Positions 40,761-52,654 of a DNA stretch of 64,000 nt are shown here, piece after piece (within the stretch, counting starts at the first letter, position 1; each line of letters starts with the position of its first letter). The stretch is taken from NCBI RefSeq assembly GCF_000524195.1, contig NW_020170398.1:13834-77833 (forward strand), written 5' to 3'. The stretch comes from Echinococcus granulosus. Lineage: Eukaryota; Platyhelminthes; Cestoda; Cyclophyllidea; Taeniidae. The notes beneath the pieces are model-generated. The model made no database searches and had not been told where the DNA came from. It was given only the letters and a program-made list of their open reading frames with translations. Both the position numbers and the translations under genes were made by a program.

Positions 40761-41379
40761 AAAACTAAAAAAGGCAGCCAAATATCAAGCAGGTTTAAAA
40801 ATAAGTTTAAAAGGCTGGAATTTTTGCATCATTGCATTAGATGCCCAATTTCATTTGTTTTCGTGTATCTTAGATGCAGGCTATTGCAATGCCTCGATTG
40901 TTTTCTAACAATGAAGGCCAATTCAAAATTTCAAAATTCGTGCCTCACCAATGCCGAGGGATAAACCACCATCGCACTGCATAGTAGTTGTTTCTCCTTC
41001 TTTCTGTGTGTCTGAATTACTAATGCTGTCATAGTATTATGAATTCTTCCGACTTCAGAAAGGGCTTAAGATGCTAAAGTATCGCATTTTTAAATCCACG
41101 TTTGTCTAAGTACTTTCTACTTGTCGCAATTTTCGTCAGAGTATAGGTAAGCAATTTGCAAACAAACGTAGTCTTCCCCATTAAATTTTCGACATTATAA
41201 GGAGATTTAATTCATAGCGTCTATTTTTTCGTATTTTTATCGCTGAATATTATTGTCTCTTACTCAAACAACTTCGCAATTTAAGAGGTTAAATACAATT
41301 GCGTTACCGGTCAGTTTTAAAATGTTTAGCTCTCTAAGGCAATACATTTGACAACCAATCTTACCCAGGCAGAATATGT

Positions 41380-42272
41380 ACATATTATACACAGTATACC
41401 TCGAGACTACTGACATGGCCCGAAGGCCACCCCACCTAACGAAGGTACAAAGTCAGAGCACCTGAGCGGTATTTACACTAAAACCGAGTCTTAAACAAAC
41501 AACCATCATATTGCACAGTCCATCTCCTCCTCCTCCTGCTCCCTCCTCGCCCCTCCTCCTCCTCCTCCTTTGATCGTCGTCCCCGTCGCTCATCTTAATC
41601 AACATAATTACAACGCAATCAGTTCCGTTAGAATAAAACCTACGAACCATCCGTACCAGTCATCGAATGTCCATGCAGGTAAGGCGATACTTGGCCGAAA
41701 TGCTACTGCTACAGCTTAGAAATTCTATAGAATTTGCAGTTTCGTCCTCTATGGGAGGTGGACTTAAGGATGGGGAAATATGTAAGTCATCACCCGTGTC
41801 AATGTACCAGTTAGAATACTGACCTAAAAGAAAAGTCATAAAAATAAACGGGATTTAGCACAGTTTCGCGAGAGTAGGGCTTGAGACATATTTCCCCTAA
41901 CCACGTTGTCGTAACTTTAGAGCTGCTTAGCCATGTATGTCTGAGTTCTCTTTAGGTGGTAGAAAGTGAAGGATGTGTGGCAAGTTTACATATTTGATAT
42001 CCTCATACAGTACACTTGACAGCTCGGTAACTTGGTTTTCCAGATGTGCCACGTTCAAGGCTGGTGCCGCTTCCTTTTAACCGGCCTTCCTCTCGACCAT
42101 GTAACCAGGGCAGTTGCCAAAGTTAGACGCCATTTGCAGCCCTCCTGTAATAAGTAGTCACCATTTCTCTCATCCGCAGCATATGCTCTTCTTCTGGTAG
42201 CTAAGTTTTACGACTCAGTAGTAAAAATCATGTCATATATCCTCCCAGATCCGGTTTACTCTTCTGTGTCAC
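41380..42272 (+). repeat. Dispersed repeat D, copy 3
   Basis: Third copy, beginning gagactactgacatggcccg. It shares accagtcatcgaa (41656) with copy 1 (12373) and actttagagctgct (41919) with copy 2 (35211). It carries a pyrimidine-rich microsatellite at 41521-41571. Confidence 0.75.
41521..41571. repeat. Pyrimidine microsatellite, mainly (CCT)n
   Basis: Imperfect CTC/CCT run on the plus strand. It makes an arginine- and glycine-rich minus-strand open frame that should not be called a gene. Confidence 0.85.
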
Positions 42273-42780
42273 TAATGTAGTGCGTCAAGCCTTCCCTAAA
42301 GACGAAAGAAGACATAATTCTCGGATACTGACAGTTGAAACACTGGAGCTTAATGGAAGGCTAGCCTCTTCGCAAAGTTACAGTGATGGAGCACCTAAGT
42401 AACCCATTTACCAAAACAGAGTGTTCGACAAACAATCAAATATTATTTGCTGCATATGCCACTCCTTTTAGCGTTTTTCATTAAAATGCAAAAACAAATC
42501 AAAAACAACTATGTACATTCAGCCCTAGGCAAGATTGATACCTTGTTTGTATTAGCCTGCCATTGTACTTTCGCCTCCAGTCGCCCCGCAATCCTTCTGT
42601 TCGACAGCAATTCTCTCTTTACTTTATTATTGCGACTTCTTTTGATTTCAGTTAGGACTCCGGCGCTGTTACATATTTTTTTAGTATTACTTAGTTTAAG
42701 TGGTTATAAGGTTATTGTGACATGGAAGTGCCTGACTAATCAAACTTAACAGTTTATGGGGGCTCATAAACTTAAAGAAA
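42272..42780. repeat. Element E fragments in head-to-head arrangement
   Basis: A plus-oriented first repeat at 42272 (TGTAGTGCGTCAAGCCTTCC), with aaagaagacataattctcgg, is followed by an inverted piece at 42570-42780 that contains the palindrome cagtttatgggggctcataaac. The arrangement implies a rearrangement junction between about 42440 and 42570. Confidence 0.55.
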
Positions 42781-43189
42781 ATAAATGTTTTTTGTAGAGT
42801 TGTTAAATCCATCTTGAAATTTCAAAGTAAATGAATTAACTTAACTATGATGTCCGATTTTTTAACTCTATGTTTCGGTAATGGGATCACTCAGGTAATC
42901 CACCATAGCAACCTCGCCCGGCCATGCCAGTAGTCACAGGCTCTGCACTGCCTCAAAAACTTGTAATCCGCAATAACAATAGGTCTTCTTTCTTTTTCTG
43001 GGAAGTCTTGATGCAATACATAAATAAAGAGAGAAATTTTTTTAGAAATCCAACACGAAGAAATTGAACTTTAAGATGAAGTGCGACATGATCGAATTTA
43101 TTGTATGACAAAAAATCGGAAGAACTTATTTTCTAATAAAATAACAGGACCGCTTTAAGGAATAGAAATTGAGTTATATAGGTACGGAG

Positions 43190-43430
43190 TATGTATTGAG
43201 CATTTAAAAATGGGGTAGAGTGATAAATGTGCTGTTCTGTATTGATTTATTGGTGTGATCGATTAACAAATGAGTGGAAATTGGAAAGGAATCAACGGCG
43301 GTCTTAGTGGATCGATTATACACGTCCAATGAAAAGGCAAATATACAATTTACATTTCACAGCAAATGCTAGGCCTTTTTGACCCTTGCAACCAGTGAAA
43401 TGATAGGCCATGCTTCAGTATTACGACTGC
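43190..43430 (-). repeat. Block F, partial copy 3
   Basis: Contains gatcgattaacaaatgagtg, the ggatcgattata stretch and an end near ctttttgaccc, aligned with 43930-44110 and with the complement of 25140-25330. Confidence 0.65.
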
Positions 43431-43760
43431 ATTTTACTTTAGGGAAACTCGGGGCACTACAATATTTTATGATGATTTTTATTCATCATAAAATAATTAT
43501 GGCTTGTAACTGACTCACCAGTAAAACTTCACAGTTTGTGAGTGCTCACAAACGAAAGAAAATGGCTGTGTTTATATTAGGAGTGGTTAAATGCACCTTG
43601 ACTTTGTAATGCTTTGGTTGTTTGTTTAAATTTCGGATATTGCAATGAGGCTACTTGGGTGCTTCGCCATGTCATCTCGGCAGCCCCAAGCCAAGTCAAA
43701 TATACATTTTACCTGAATATTAAGGCCTCTTTCGTCTGCAAAGGAGTCTCGAGCACTGCA
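43430..43760 (-). repeat. Element E, copy 4 (inverted)
   Basis: Read on the minus strand, repeats begin at 43760 (TGCAGTGCTCGAG) and 43461 (TGTAGTGCCCCGAG), 299 bases apart. Between them lies a 9-bp-arm palindrome, GTTTGTGAG tg CTCACAAAC, at 43534-43553. Confidence 0.75.
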
Positions 43761-43859
43761 TAAATATATGAGGAGAATCTAACTAAAAACCAAGACATTC
43801 CTATCATTTATTTTTATAAAATTGGTGTGAAAATGAAGCACAACGTTATTCAAATTACT

Positions 43860-45130
43860 ACCTGACAAATTGCCAAGGGAATCAAATTGCTAATCCGGAA
43901 AAAAATGAAAAAAAGTGCTGTAGCTTAAGAACACGGAGTGATCAATTTAGCAGATAAAATGATTGGGTGTAGTCAATTAACCAACGAGTGAAGAATAAAC
44001 CGACTGCGATCTTCATGCATCTATCATAAATGGCCAATGAATAGGTAAATGTGCTCTTTGCACTTTCGAAGAAAACGGTAAATACAATTAACGCATTTTG
44101 AGCCCATCCCAGTCGCTAGATTACAATAGTGTATGCCTCCACCGCTATGTGGTCACTTTTGGTTAAAATTAAAGCAGATCTCACACTATAACTGTGAGAA
44201 AGCATATTCGTTCAAATAGGCTTTGCCAAAAAAACATTTCACAATCACAGAGATCAAACTTTACAGAGCTTAAGTGAATGTAGCATAATTCTATATCAAT
44301 TTAGCGAAGTGAAGCTATGACAGCTCTTACAAAGCATTCATCAATGATATGAAGGTTTAACAAAATTGATGAAAATACTCTTAAATAATTATCTGATGAG
44401 GAACACAACTTTAACTTATTTAATGCAAAAAGATAACAGAAGTGTCTATTTTCTTCTTCTGTGGTCAGTCGCTTAATTGTAAACAGAATAAAATAAAGCT
44501 GCAAGCAACACCTTTTCTGATAGACCGGTTAGCTAATTGAACAAGTTCCTTTTTTTACCTCACTTTACTTCTCCTCACCGATGTCTCAGTTAATGGGCAA
44601 ATTGTCACAGTCCAACACATGCGTTAGTGCCTAAAAAAACTAATGTATATTGTTGAGACCCAATACTAGGCCCTTTATGCAGCAAAGCTGTCATGCTTTC
44701 CACTCATGATTTTTGATAGCTAGTTCATTTAATAGTTTTTCATTACTACCTAGAACTCATACCGAGACGGCTGACCATGCTTTAGAAGCAATCATACAAA
44801 ATCACAGCGGGAAGCAAAATTGCTTTATATTTGGAAATATTTAATTTTCAAAAACACTACTTTTCAACTGATGTGTAAGAAAATAACAATGTTAATGCAA
44901 CGGTGCTATGAAGCGTAGATGCGCTACAGTCGAACACAGATACATCTGACCCTGCCCTGCTTGTAAAGTGTTGCTTGAACTAAGCGAATGTAGTTTAACT
45001 TTTTCTCCTTTACTAAACGAATTCCCTTTGGTGCCAAAGCTGCTGAAGGTAGCCTCTTGCCACGCGTTTCGCATACGCTCTAAAGGGGATGCAGCCTGCT
45101 GTGGCAGAGGCTACCATACGAAAATGGTTC
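43860..45130 (-). repeat. Block F, copy 2 (inverted)
   Basis: Inverted counterpart of 24050-25380. Further partial copies of its first 240 bases are at 43190-43430 and 50800-50980, both in this same inverted sense. The shared landmark is a gatcgattaacaaatgagtg-like stretch ending in ttttgagcccat. Confidence 0.75.
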
Positions 45131-46080
45131 CAATTAAAAATGGAACTTAGTAATGATTCACCTAAAGAGAAGGGGATCACAGTCAGCAGGATCCTTTATT
45201 CCTATTAGCCACAAAAAATTTCAAATAGCTATTAAGAATAACTGAATCAAAAATGTTTAGTCATATTTAATGTGGGTAATGGCAAAAATATTCGCACCTG
45301 CAACAAGTGATTGAGGAGGGTCGTGAAAACAAAAGATCAACTGATGAATGCGAGTTTCCTTTTTATTATTTGAAAACATGCGAACAGGGAATTCCATACC
45401 CGATTTTACGTTATTTTACCCACGACAAGTTTTTTTCACCTCTTTTCCCGTATTCCTCCAACAGTAATGCTCCACATTATTGCCGCAAATCATTAGTATC
45501 GTAACAGTCGAAAGGGTTCAGACAAGTGGAAAATAAGAGTGACATAGAAACAAATTTGGCTATGTCCAAGTTTGATTTCAGTCTGATTTCTAAGGACACA
45601 TTTTCGAATAAAAGGACTGTTAGTATTTAGCTTGCGCTCTGTTGATTACGGAGTATGAAATGTAATAGTAAATTGTCTAGGAACCAAATATTGGACATAA
45701 GAATTCTTTTCACAGTTATTTTGTCTTTTTTATAAAAACTACCATAAATTGCTTGCTTTCCCTGTGTTTATAAAGTCACACCACCACAATTGTTAAAATA
45801 GATATTACTTTAAGCCTATTCCTTTGAGAGGATTTATGGAACCATGGATAGTTTAATGATACATCGTTTACTAATTTAGCAATATTCTGCTTATCTTCCT
45901 CATATGCTATACCTGATGTCTGATTTCGGTTTTGATTTTCTTATTTCACAATTTATTTACTCTAAGTGCAACTATGGAGACCAGCAAACGGGTGAGTAAT
46001 ACAAATGTTTAGTGAGTATTTTGCATTGGTCGGATTTCTGTGACACATGTAACATCCAATTTCACTGAAACTTCGCTGTG
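45130..46080. other. No gene or repeat recognised
   Basis: One frame, 45307-45504, without splice or family support. Confidence 0.35.
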
Positions 46081-46554
46081 TTTCAATTAACCATGGAAAC
46101 ATTGCCACGGATTCGAATGCATGTTGGGCTCTGCAATTTCCTCCCGGACCTATTTACATTTAACTTTGGCAAAGTTAGTGTCTTGTGGTAAAGTACTGGC
46201 TACCTGAAGTACTGCATTTATTAGACGATTTAAATTAAACAAATCTTCCGGTTTAGAGAATATATAGACGTTTCTTTGTAGTTATGAAGAGAAGTTGACA
46301 AAGGAATAGGACTACTGCGATGGCTCGAAGGCAAAGGCACAATGGCGGTGCGCCTAAGCAGTCCGTCTTCCGAAACCGAGAATCAAACAAACAACCTATT
46401 CATTACACTTACAGGTGCCGAGTTATATTCTTCCGTTATTATTTTGATTATTTTATATGATTTTGCGAGAATTAGTTAAAAACAAAATTAACTCTATACT
46501 ATAAGTGGGAGCTAAAAACCTAGTCTAGAATCTGACTTTATTTTGGAACCAACT

Positions 46555-47106
46555 CAGCGCAGCCTCATAAGGCCTAACTTTAGTGAAGATGCGTTAGCAC
46601 CGTAAAAAGAATGTTTATCCTTGTGAGGCATCCCAAAAGGGATATTTAGTGTGATCCTAAAATAAAACAGCCGAATCAGAAGAAAAATACCCCCTGGTGA
46701 ATAAATTGCGTTAGCAGCGTATGTTCTACAACTCTCTCCTAAATAGACGCAAACCTTCTCTGGATTCCACTTCAATACAATGTCCTGCCTCTGGAAGCCA
46801 GAAGGAAGCCAAATGTTAGTGCTGTTTCCACCTCCCATCTATCTTTCAACTGTCTGTTCTATTTTGCATGCCATCATGTGATTGCCTGTCTGATGCCATA
46901 AATGGGTAGGCATTTGGACAAATATCATCCGAAGAATACAAAGGATGCTTAGGCACACAAAAATTGAAGTTTGCTAGCCCTACGCATTCTTTTGTTGAAA
47001 AACTAGTAAGGAGGAGTTTCCACCTTTCCAAGCGAATGCTTACCCTCGTGAGGCACCCTAAAGGGGCTGTTTCTGTACAGTCGAGGAGAAGTAAATAGCA
47101 AGTCAC
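46555..47106 (-). repeat. Two adjacent inverted partial copies of the repeat D 5' motif
   Basis: The complements of about 46600-46680 and 47030-47100 both read like cagaaacagccctttaggg followed by tgcctcacgaggg. They align with 11596, 32240 and 34220. Minus frames at 46554-46838 and 46846-47106 are open across them but are not alike throughout. Confidence 0.55.
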
Positions 47107-48280
47107 CTCATTACTAAATATTCAAATGTATGGATGAAATTGTGCATTTCATAGCCTATTTCTTTTGCATTACCACTAATCCAAATGCAAGTTTGCCCCT
47201 TCCCAATCATTGCGTCGAATAACCGCCAAGAAACCAAAGTAGCCAAATATTAAACAGGCATAGCATTTGGTTTATTAGGTTTGACAACTTAAGTTATCAT
47301 TTTATCTATACAACTGTTTCGCCTTTCTATATTATCAAGGGATTCTGCTGCTGCTGTATCCAAAGCATCTTGGCTTTGTTACAGCTTTTCACAATTATCT
47401 CCGTGGAATCATGCATGATTACACATAAAAGGTAAAGGATTTCCAGAATGTTTGCTTTATCAACCCATTTAAATGGTTTTTACTCATCAAAATATGCAGT
47501 ATTCACCATTTTGAAATCTCACTTAGCTTCGCAATTGTCTTTTAGAATGGTAAAGTCTTCGGATCTGCTGTTTGGCTTTCTTTGTTGGCGCATGGGGTGA
47601 TATCAATATTTTGGGGGTTGAGCAAAACTTCTACTTCAAAAACAGCAAACGACAACCATAAAGTCGGAAGGGAGCCACCTTTTTGCAGGACAAGTCAAAT
47701 AAGTATACCTCATACCCCAAAACTTACCCGTTGGCGGATTTGGACCTTAGCTGGGCTTAAAGGGAAGGCAGGAGGGAGGCACTGTCTCATTTTGTCTTTC
47801 ATATACTGATAAAATATTGCACTAGACGACTTCCCCTTGGTTTTGGATCGAAAATTTTCATAACCTCATGCAAAGTAGCGAAGATTGTAGGATAGATGAG
47901 AAGAGGCAGTAATTGTGAAAAGTTAAGTGAGATATAACTGAATGGGCTTGGCATTTTATACCAAATTCTTGACTTCGTAATTTATGACTCTAATAACACA
48001 TTGCATTTAGACCCCACAATTTTTTGAAGCTGTAACAATACGATATAGAAGGAATTTATGACAAACCTTGAAAAACAGCATGAACAATGAAGTGCTAAGT
48101 ATTTGACTGACCAAATGAGGTTTTTTTGTTTACCAGAACTCGTTGACCTATCCCATCACCTTGAATGTGTAGCGTCCGTAATTCAAATGGAAGGTGGCAG
48201 TGCAATCATTTTTCAAGTTGTTATCATGAAACTGTAGAGTCTCAGGTCTTTCCTGAAGCCGTAATGAACCATGCAAAAAT
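47107..48280. other. No gene recognised
   Basis: One open frame at 47582-47809, unsupported. No repeats were seen. Confidence 0.35.
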
Positions 48281-49345
48281 ACAGGACCCATTTCTGATAC
48301 ACGTATAGAAGACCGTTCTGCCAAGAAGAAAGCGCTAATTCCAGTCTAAAGAGACCGTGCAGTCAAACGTACTATTAAAATAAATAATCTTTGTTACAAG
48401 GTAGCCAAATAGCAAACGAATCTGCCATTTGACAGTAAGAGAACACCTCCATGACGACCGATCCAGCCTTGACTACTCAAAGTTTTCGCATTGTAAACTT
48501 CCATAGTTACCATTCCAGAGGCACAAGTAGCAATTTTCAAGAGACTAGGGAATTATGAAGTAAATGGGTTTGATCATGAACCACATACATCAACGGGGAC
48601 CTCTCAATGCATTATTTTTTCGGTGGATGCGGCCAATGGTGAGTACCCTAAATTTGAGCTGAGAAATCCCGCTCCGAAAGATCGTTTGAACATGCTTTCT
48701 GCTAACCGTACACATGTGCAAAAGCTAGATTATCTTACTTAAGCCTGACGCCACAAATATGATAAATCGTATACGGTAACCGCTTACACCAACTCGCACC
48801 ACGGACAGAGCATTAAGTTTAAAATGATTACATGAGTATGAAATGTTATTGGACTGGAGATAATTGCAGTTTTTAGTTTTGGAGGAGCAGCTAAACTAAT
48901 GCAAGTGCCTGCTGACAATCAGTATCATTACTGAAGTAGCAAGACCTCCAGGCCGTAGTTATCGGGTGCGTACTGAGAGCCAGACGAAAAGTGAATGATA
49001 ACCTTGTAGGTGAGCTAAATACCAAAAAAAGGTAAGCTTATATGTCAAATTCGACGCCGGAGGTGGATGGCATTACACACATTGAAACAATTCGACAACG
49101 CAAGCTAAACAGACGAACCTCAGGAACAAGAAGCTGTTGCATGGCTTTTCTTTCTGCTTAAAAAAAATCACGCAATGGTAATGCTCAATCAAAACCTAAG
49201 CCCACTTCACCTGACCTGACAAAATGAGACTGCTTTGAAGCGCCTGTTAACGCTTGATGGAAGCAAATCAACCCAAACTTTCCAAGATAATCTTTCCATC
49301 AGGAGTCACACATTAAACACTGCCACTCAGCACTACATTCGTCTC
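48280..49345 (+). repeat. UTP14-downstream block C, copy 2
   Basis: Same orientation as 51270-52370; they share catgaaccacatacatca, aagcctgacgccacaaata, caagtgcctg and the caacccaa region. It stops short of the UTP14 last exon, so it came from flanking DNA only. Around 48575-48730 a plus frame reads DAANGEYPKFELRN and DRLNMLSANRTHVQK, similar to a minus frame at 9764-9964. Confidence 0.8.
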
Positions 49346-49889
49346 TGGTAGGGTCGTCTGACAGTACATTAAACTATTAATAAACTCGTGTGACGAATGC
49401 AGAGCACTGAGGACGCCTGGTCGGTTGAAGTCAAGGCCACAAGGAATGAGGGCAAGACCTCAAGTCTATTTTAGATAGAATGCTGCAGGATAGCTGGGTG
49501 TGCAAGTGTTATATCTGCCCAAGTCTCATATAGCACTGACAGGCCAGTAAAGCTCAACACAATTGACGCTGGAAGCTGTAACGCAAAGAACAGAACTGTA
49601 GCGGATTTTGAAATAACTATTTAAAATCCAAAAAGGTTCTCTTCATTTTATGTCACGCTCTGATTTTCTTATCTCAGTTCATTATCAAGTGTGGCATATG
49701 ACGCACAAGACATACTTTTTCTCTATTTGTTTGCAACAGGTTACACCAAACCGTGTCGCAGGTGCTTACTACTCAATTGGGCGTAGAGTAATGAAACAGA
49801 TTTACGGTATTTTTAGTTTGAGGATAATCTCACTATTTTGGTTTCTGGCAGAGGGTTGAATTAGCTGGAACCAGATAAGCTATAATTGT

Positions 49890-50520
49890 CCGCATTCGCG
49901 TAATATCCTTTGCAAATGAGCGTACTAAGCACAGCAGAATGATGCGAATGCAGCAAAAATGTACAAGTTGCATTTAATCGTGATTTTGGAAGTTTAGCAA
50001 TCAGATTGTGACATTTTGATTGTTTGCATAACGCCGCGTTTGTGTTACGCGGACACTTAAGGCTTTGCTCCTGTACTTCCTTTGTCAATTGCCCTTGGAA
50101 TTTCTGCACTTCGACAATACAATTTCCGCCCCAGTGCTACGACTTCCTTTGACTTCAGGGAGAACTTGGGGAGCTGCAGTATAATCCGACACGTAATGTT
50201 TGCTGCTAATTAGATGTAAATTAAATAGGACTTCGAACTGGCCCACTAATTAACCTTCGCAGTTTTTGGGTGCTCACAAACTAAAGAAAATGATTGCTTT
50301 TACATCCGCAGCTGGTAAACATACCTTGATTTTTAACGTAAATAAATTAAATGCAATACTTTGCTTGTTTGTTTAACTCTCGGCCTTGTAGATAGGCAAT
50401 TCAGGTGCTCCGCCATTGTACTTTCTCCGGGTGGACTGGCCCCCGGGCCATACCCTTAGTCCCAAGTCCCACTGTAGGTATCACGTCTCCTTCCATCCTC
50501 AGGGAGGCCCCGACAGTCTA
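49890..50520 (-). repeat. Element E, copy 5 (inverted)
   Basis: Minus-strand repeats near 50520 and 50179 (about 341 apart), with a weakened palindrome around 50262-50281. The tail, 50060-49890, matches 26960-27140 and 13450-13550 (aagtgtccgcgtaac). Confidence 0.7.
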
Positions 50521-50799
50521 TGAAGATAGTGAAAAATGTTACAAAAAATAGGAATATTCCCTTTATTTACTTCCAATAAGTTTGATTTTCTAACATTAAA
50601 TTATGGGGAAATTGAAGAACATTGTGTGCCTAATCATCGCAAGACTTATTATTGAATTAGGAAAAAAAAGGCAAAAGAATGGAATTCGATGAGAAAAGCA
50701 CAGAGTAAACGATTTAGCAGCTAACAATGGGAAAAGTGGTTAAATATGCAAGTGGTAAATTCTTTGGTTTCCTTATTAGGAGTTAAACAAAAGAACCAA

Positions 50800-50980
50800 C
50801 CCTGTGCGTTCCTCGTGTTGATTTACTGGAGTGGTCAATCACTCAATAAATGGGAAGTAAATTAACTGGGGCCTTAATGGATTGATTGCAAATGACAATT
50901 TCCATTAGCATTTCCAAAGAAAGTAATGCATGCTACTAACCTATTTTGAGCCCATCAAACCGTAAAATGATAAAATATGC
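50800..50980 (-). repeat. Block F, partial copy 4
   Basis: Contains ggtcaatcactcaataaatg and attttgagcccatc, aligned with 43940-44110. Confidence 0.65.
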
Positions 50981-51269
50981 GCTTTCTCACCGTTAAGTGG
51001 TCCCCATTAGTTGAATCAAAGCCGATTTCATGCTTCAACAATGAGAATACACATTTGTTTGACAGTCTTTACCAAAAAATATTTCGCGATTGAGGAAGAA
51101 TAACATTGGTAAGCTGGAACGGATGTTGCAGAACCTTGGAGCTTTGACAGCGTTTCAGAAAGCACTCGTCTCTGATGCTTAGGTTACACGAAATTGATGA
51201 GCATGCTTAAAAATAATTACCTGGAACACGATTACTGCTTAAAGTATTAAGGGAGTTATTTTTAACGTA

Positions 51270-52430
51270 CAAAGAGAAGATTGTGCTGCCCTAGTCCAAA
51301 GAGTCCGTGCGGTCAATCGTAAAATTAAATCGGAACCATTATTGTTACAAAGTACGCAAATGGCAAACTAGTCTGCTATTTGATATTAAACAACCAACTT
51401 CATGTTGACTGCATCAAGCTTAACAATTAAGAGTTTTTTGTACTGCAAAGGCGTATGTCTATCCTTCCAGAAGCACGGTTAGCTCTATAGTCGTGTAGAA
51501 GAGCAATTTTCGTGAGACTACAGGAATGTGAAGCTAACGAATTTGGTCATGAACCACATACATCATTGGTGACATCTCAAAACATTATTCTCTTTTGAAA
51601 ACGCGGCCAGTGGTGAACACTCTGAATGTGGGCTGAGAAACTCCACTTCGAATGACCGTTAGAACGTTTTCTGCCAACAGCACACGTGGGATGCATAGCT
51701 TACCTTAAATAAGCCTGACGCCACAAATACAATGCATTAAATATGGTAACAGATTGCACAAAATCATACCGCTGATAGAGTTTTGAGTGCAAAACGATGA
51801 ACGGATACGAAGCAGCCCTGAGCTGGAGATAACTGTTTTTTTAGTTTTTGAGCAGCAGTTGAACTGGTGCAAGTGCCTGATGATAATCAGCATCATGGCG
51901 GAGCAACAAGACCTTTGGGCCATGGTGATCAGTTGCGCATTGAGAACCAGGCGGAAGACAACTACTAACCCTGAAGGTGAGCCCAATGTCATACAAGAAG
52001 CTGAGTTGGACCATGCTCAACAAAAAACAAGGTTTACGTCTAAAACTCGGCACCAGAGCAGGCCAACATTGAACTATTTAAAGCGACTTGACAACACAAA
52101 CTAAACAGACGAACTTCAGGAATGAGAAGGCGTTGTATGACTTTTCCTTCTGCTTAACGATAGTTAATAGCAATTAATTCAAACATCAAACACAACGGTA
52201 ATGATCAATCAAAGACAGAAACCCATTTTAGCTAACCAGACAAAAGATCGCTTCAAGCGTTGGAAAACGCTTAATAGAGGCAAGCCAACCCAACCATGGT
52301 TAGACAACCTTCTCTCCATCAGGCATCACACAAACAACACTGCCACTCAATTTAACCCATCCAGAAACCCGACAACTGTCAGGAGCATATTTACAGCAGC
52401 AACGCTTTATTGACACAATCCCATCTATCA
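51270..52430 (+). repeat. UTP14-downstream block C, copy 3 (next to functional UTP14)
   Basis: This is the 3' flank of functional UTP14. It aligns with copy 2 in the same orientation and with copy 1 inverted. A plus-strand frame at 51787-52104 (105 codons) aligns as protein with a minus frame at 9373-9648, with GEPNVIQ, DHAQ-KT and LD-TN in common. This could be a relic exon of a gene convergent with UTP14; the family is not recognised. Confidence 0.75.
52406..52411 (-). terminator. Poly(A) signal of UTP14
   Basis: AATAAA on the minus strand, about 22 bases after the UTP14 stop codon, in the context gtcAATAAAgcg. The pseudogene copy at 9055-9060 has AATGAA at the same place. Confidence 0.6.
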
Positions 52431-52432
52431 AA

Positions 52433-52654
52433 TCACACTTTCTTCTTTCCTGTCAGTAACCGAAGAGCATCTTTCTCACGTAGTAGGGCGACGTCCTGAC
52501 TGATTGGTTTGATGACTCGACCTGCCTTGAGGATGACTTTGGGTTTAGTGAGCTCCCTGTGAGCTGCTTCTGTGGTCCACTCGCGACAAATTGGCTGTGC
52601 CAACGCCTGCTCATACTGCTCCGGTTTGGCATAGGGGAAGGGAATCGTTTTAAC
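52433..52654 (-). CDS. UTP14: UTP14 last exon and stop codon
   Basis: The acceptor ttaacag precedes GTTAAAACG, phase 0, with 73 codons and TGA at 52435-52433. The translation carries VKTIPFPYAKPEQYEQALAQ, then PICREWTTEAAHRELTKPKV and ends in TGKKKV. This is the standard UTP14 C-terminus (human pattern V-x-V-L-P-Y-P-F ... P-I-G-x-x-W-N-T ... L-x-x-P-K-V-V-x-K-P-G). A diverged, frameshifted copy is at 8815-9032. Confidence 0.95.
   Translation of the reverse strand, partial: VKTIPFPYAKPEQYEQALAQPICREWTTEAAHRELTKPKVILKAGRVIKPISQDVALLREKDALRLLTGKKKV

Noticed and set aside
41453..41650. Arg/Gly-rich minus-strand frame
   Set aside because: Produced by the CCT microsatellite inside repeat D copy 3; absent from the other D copies.
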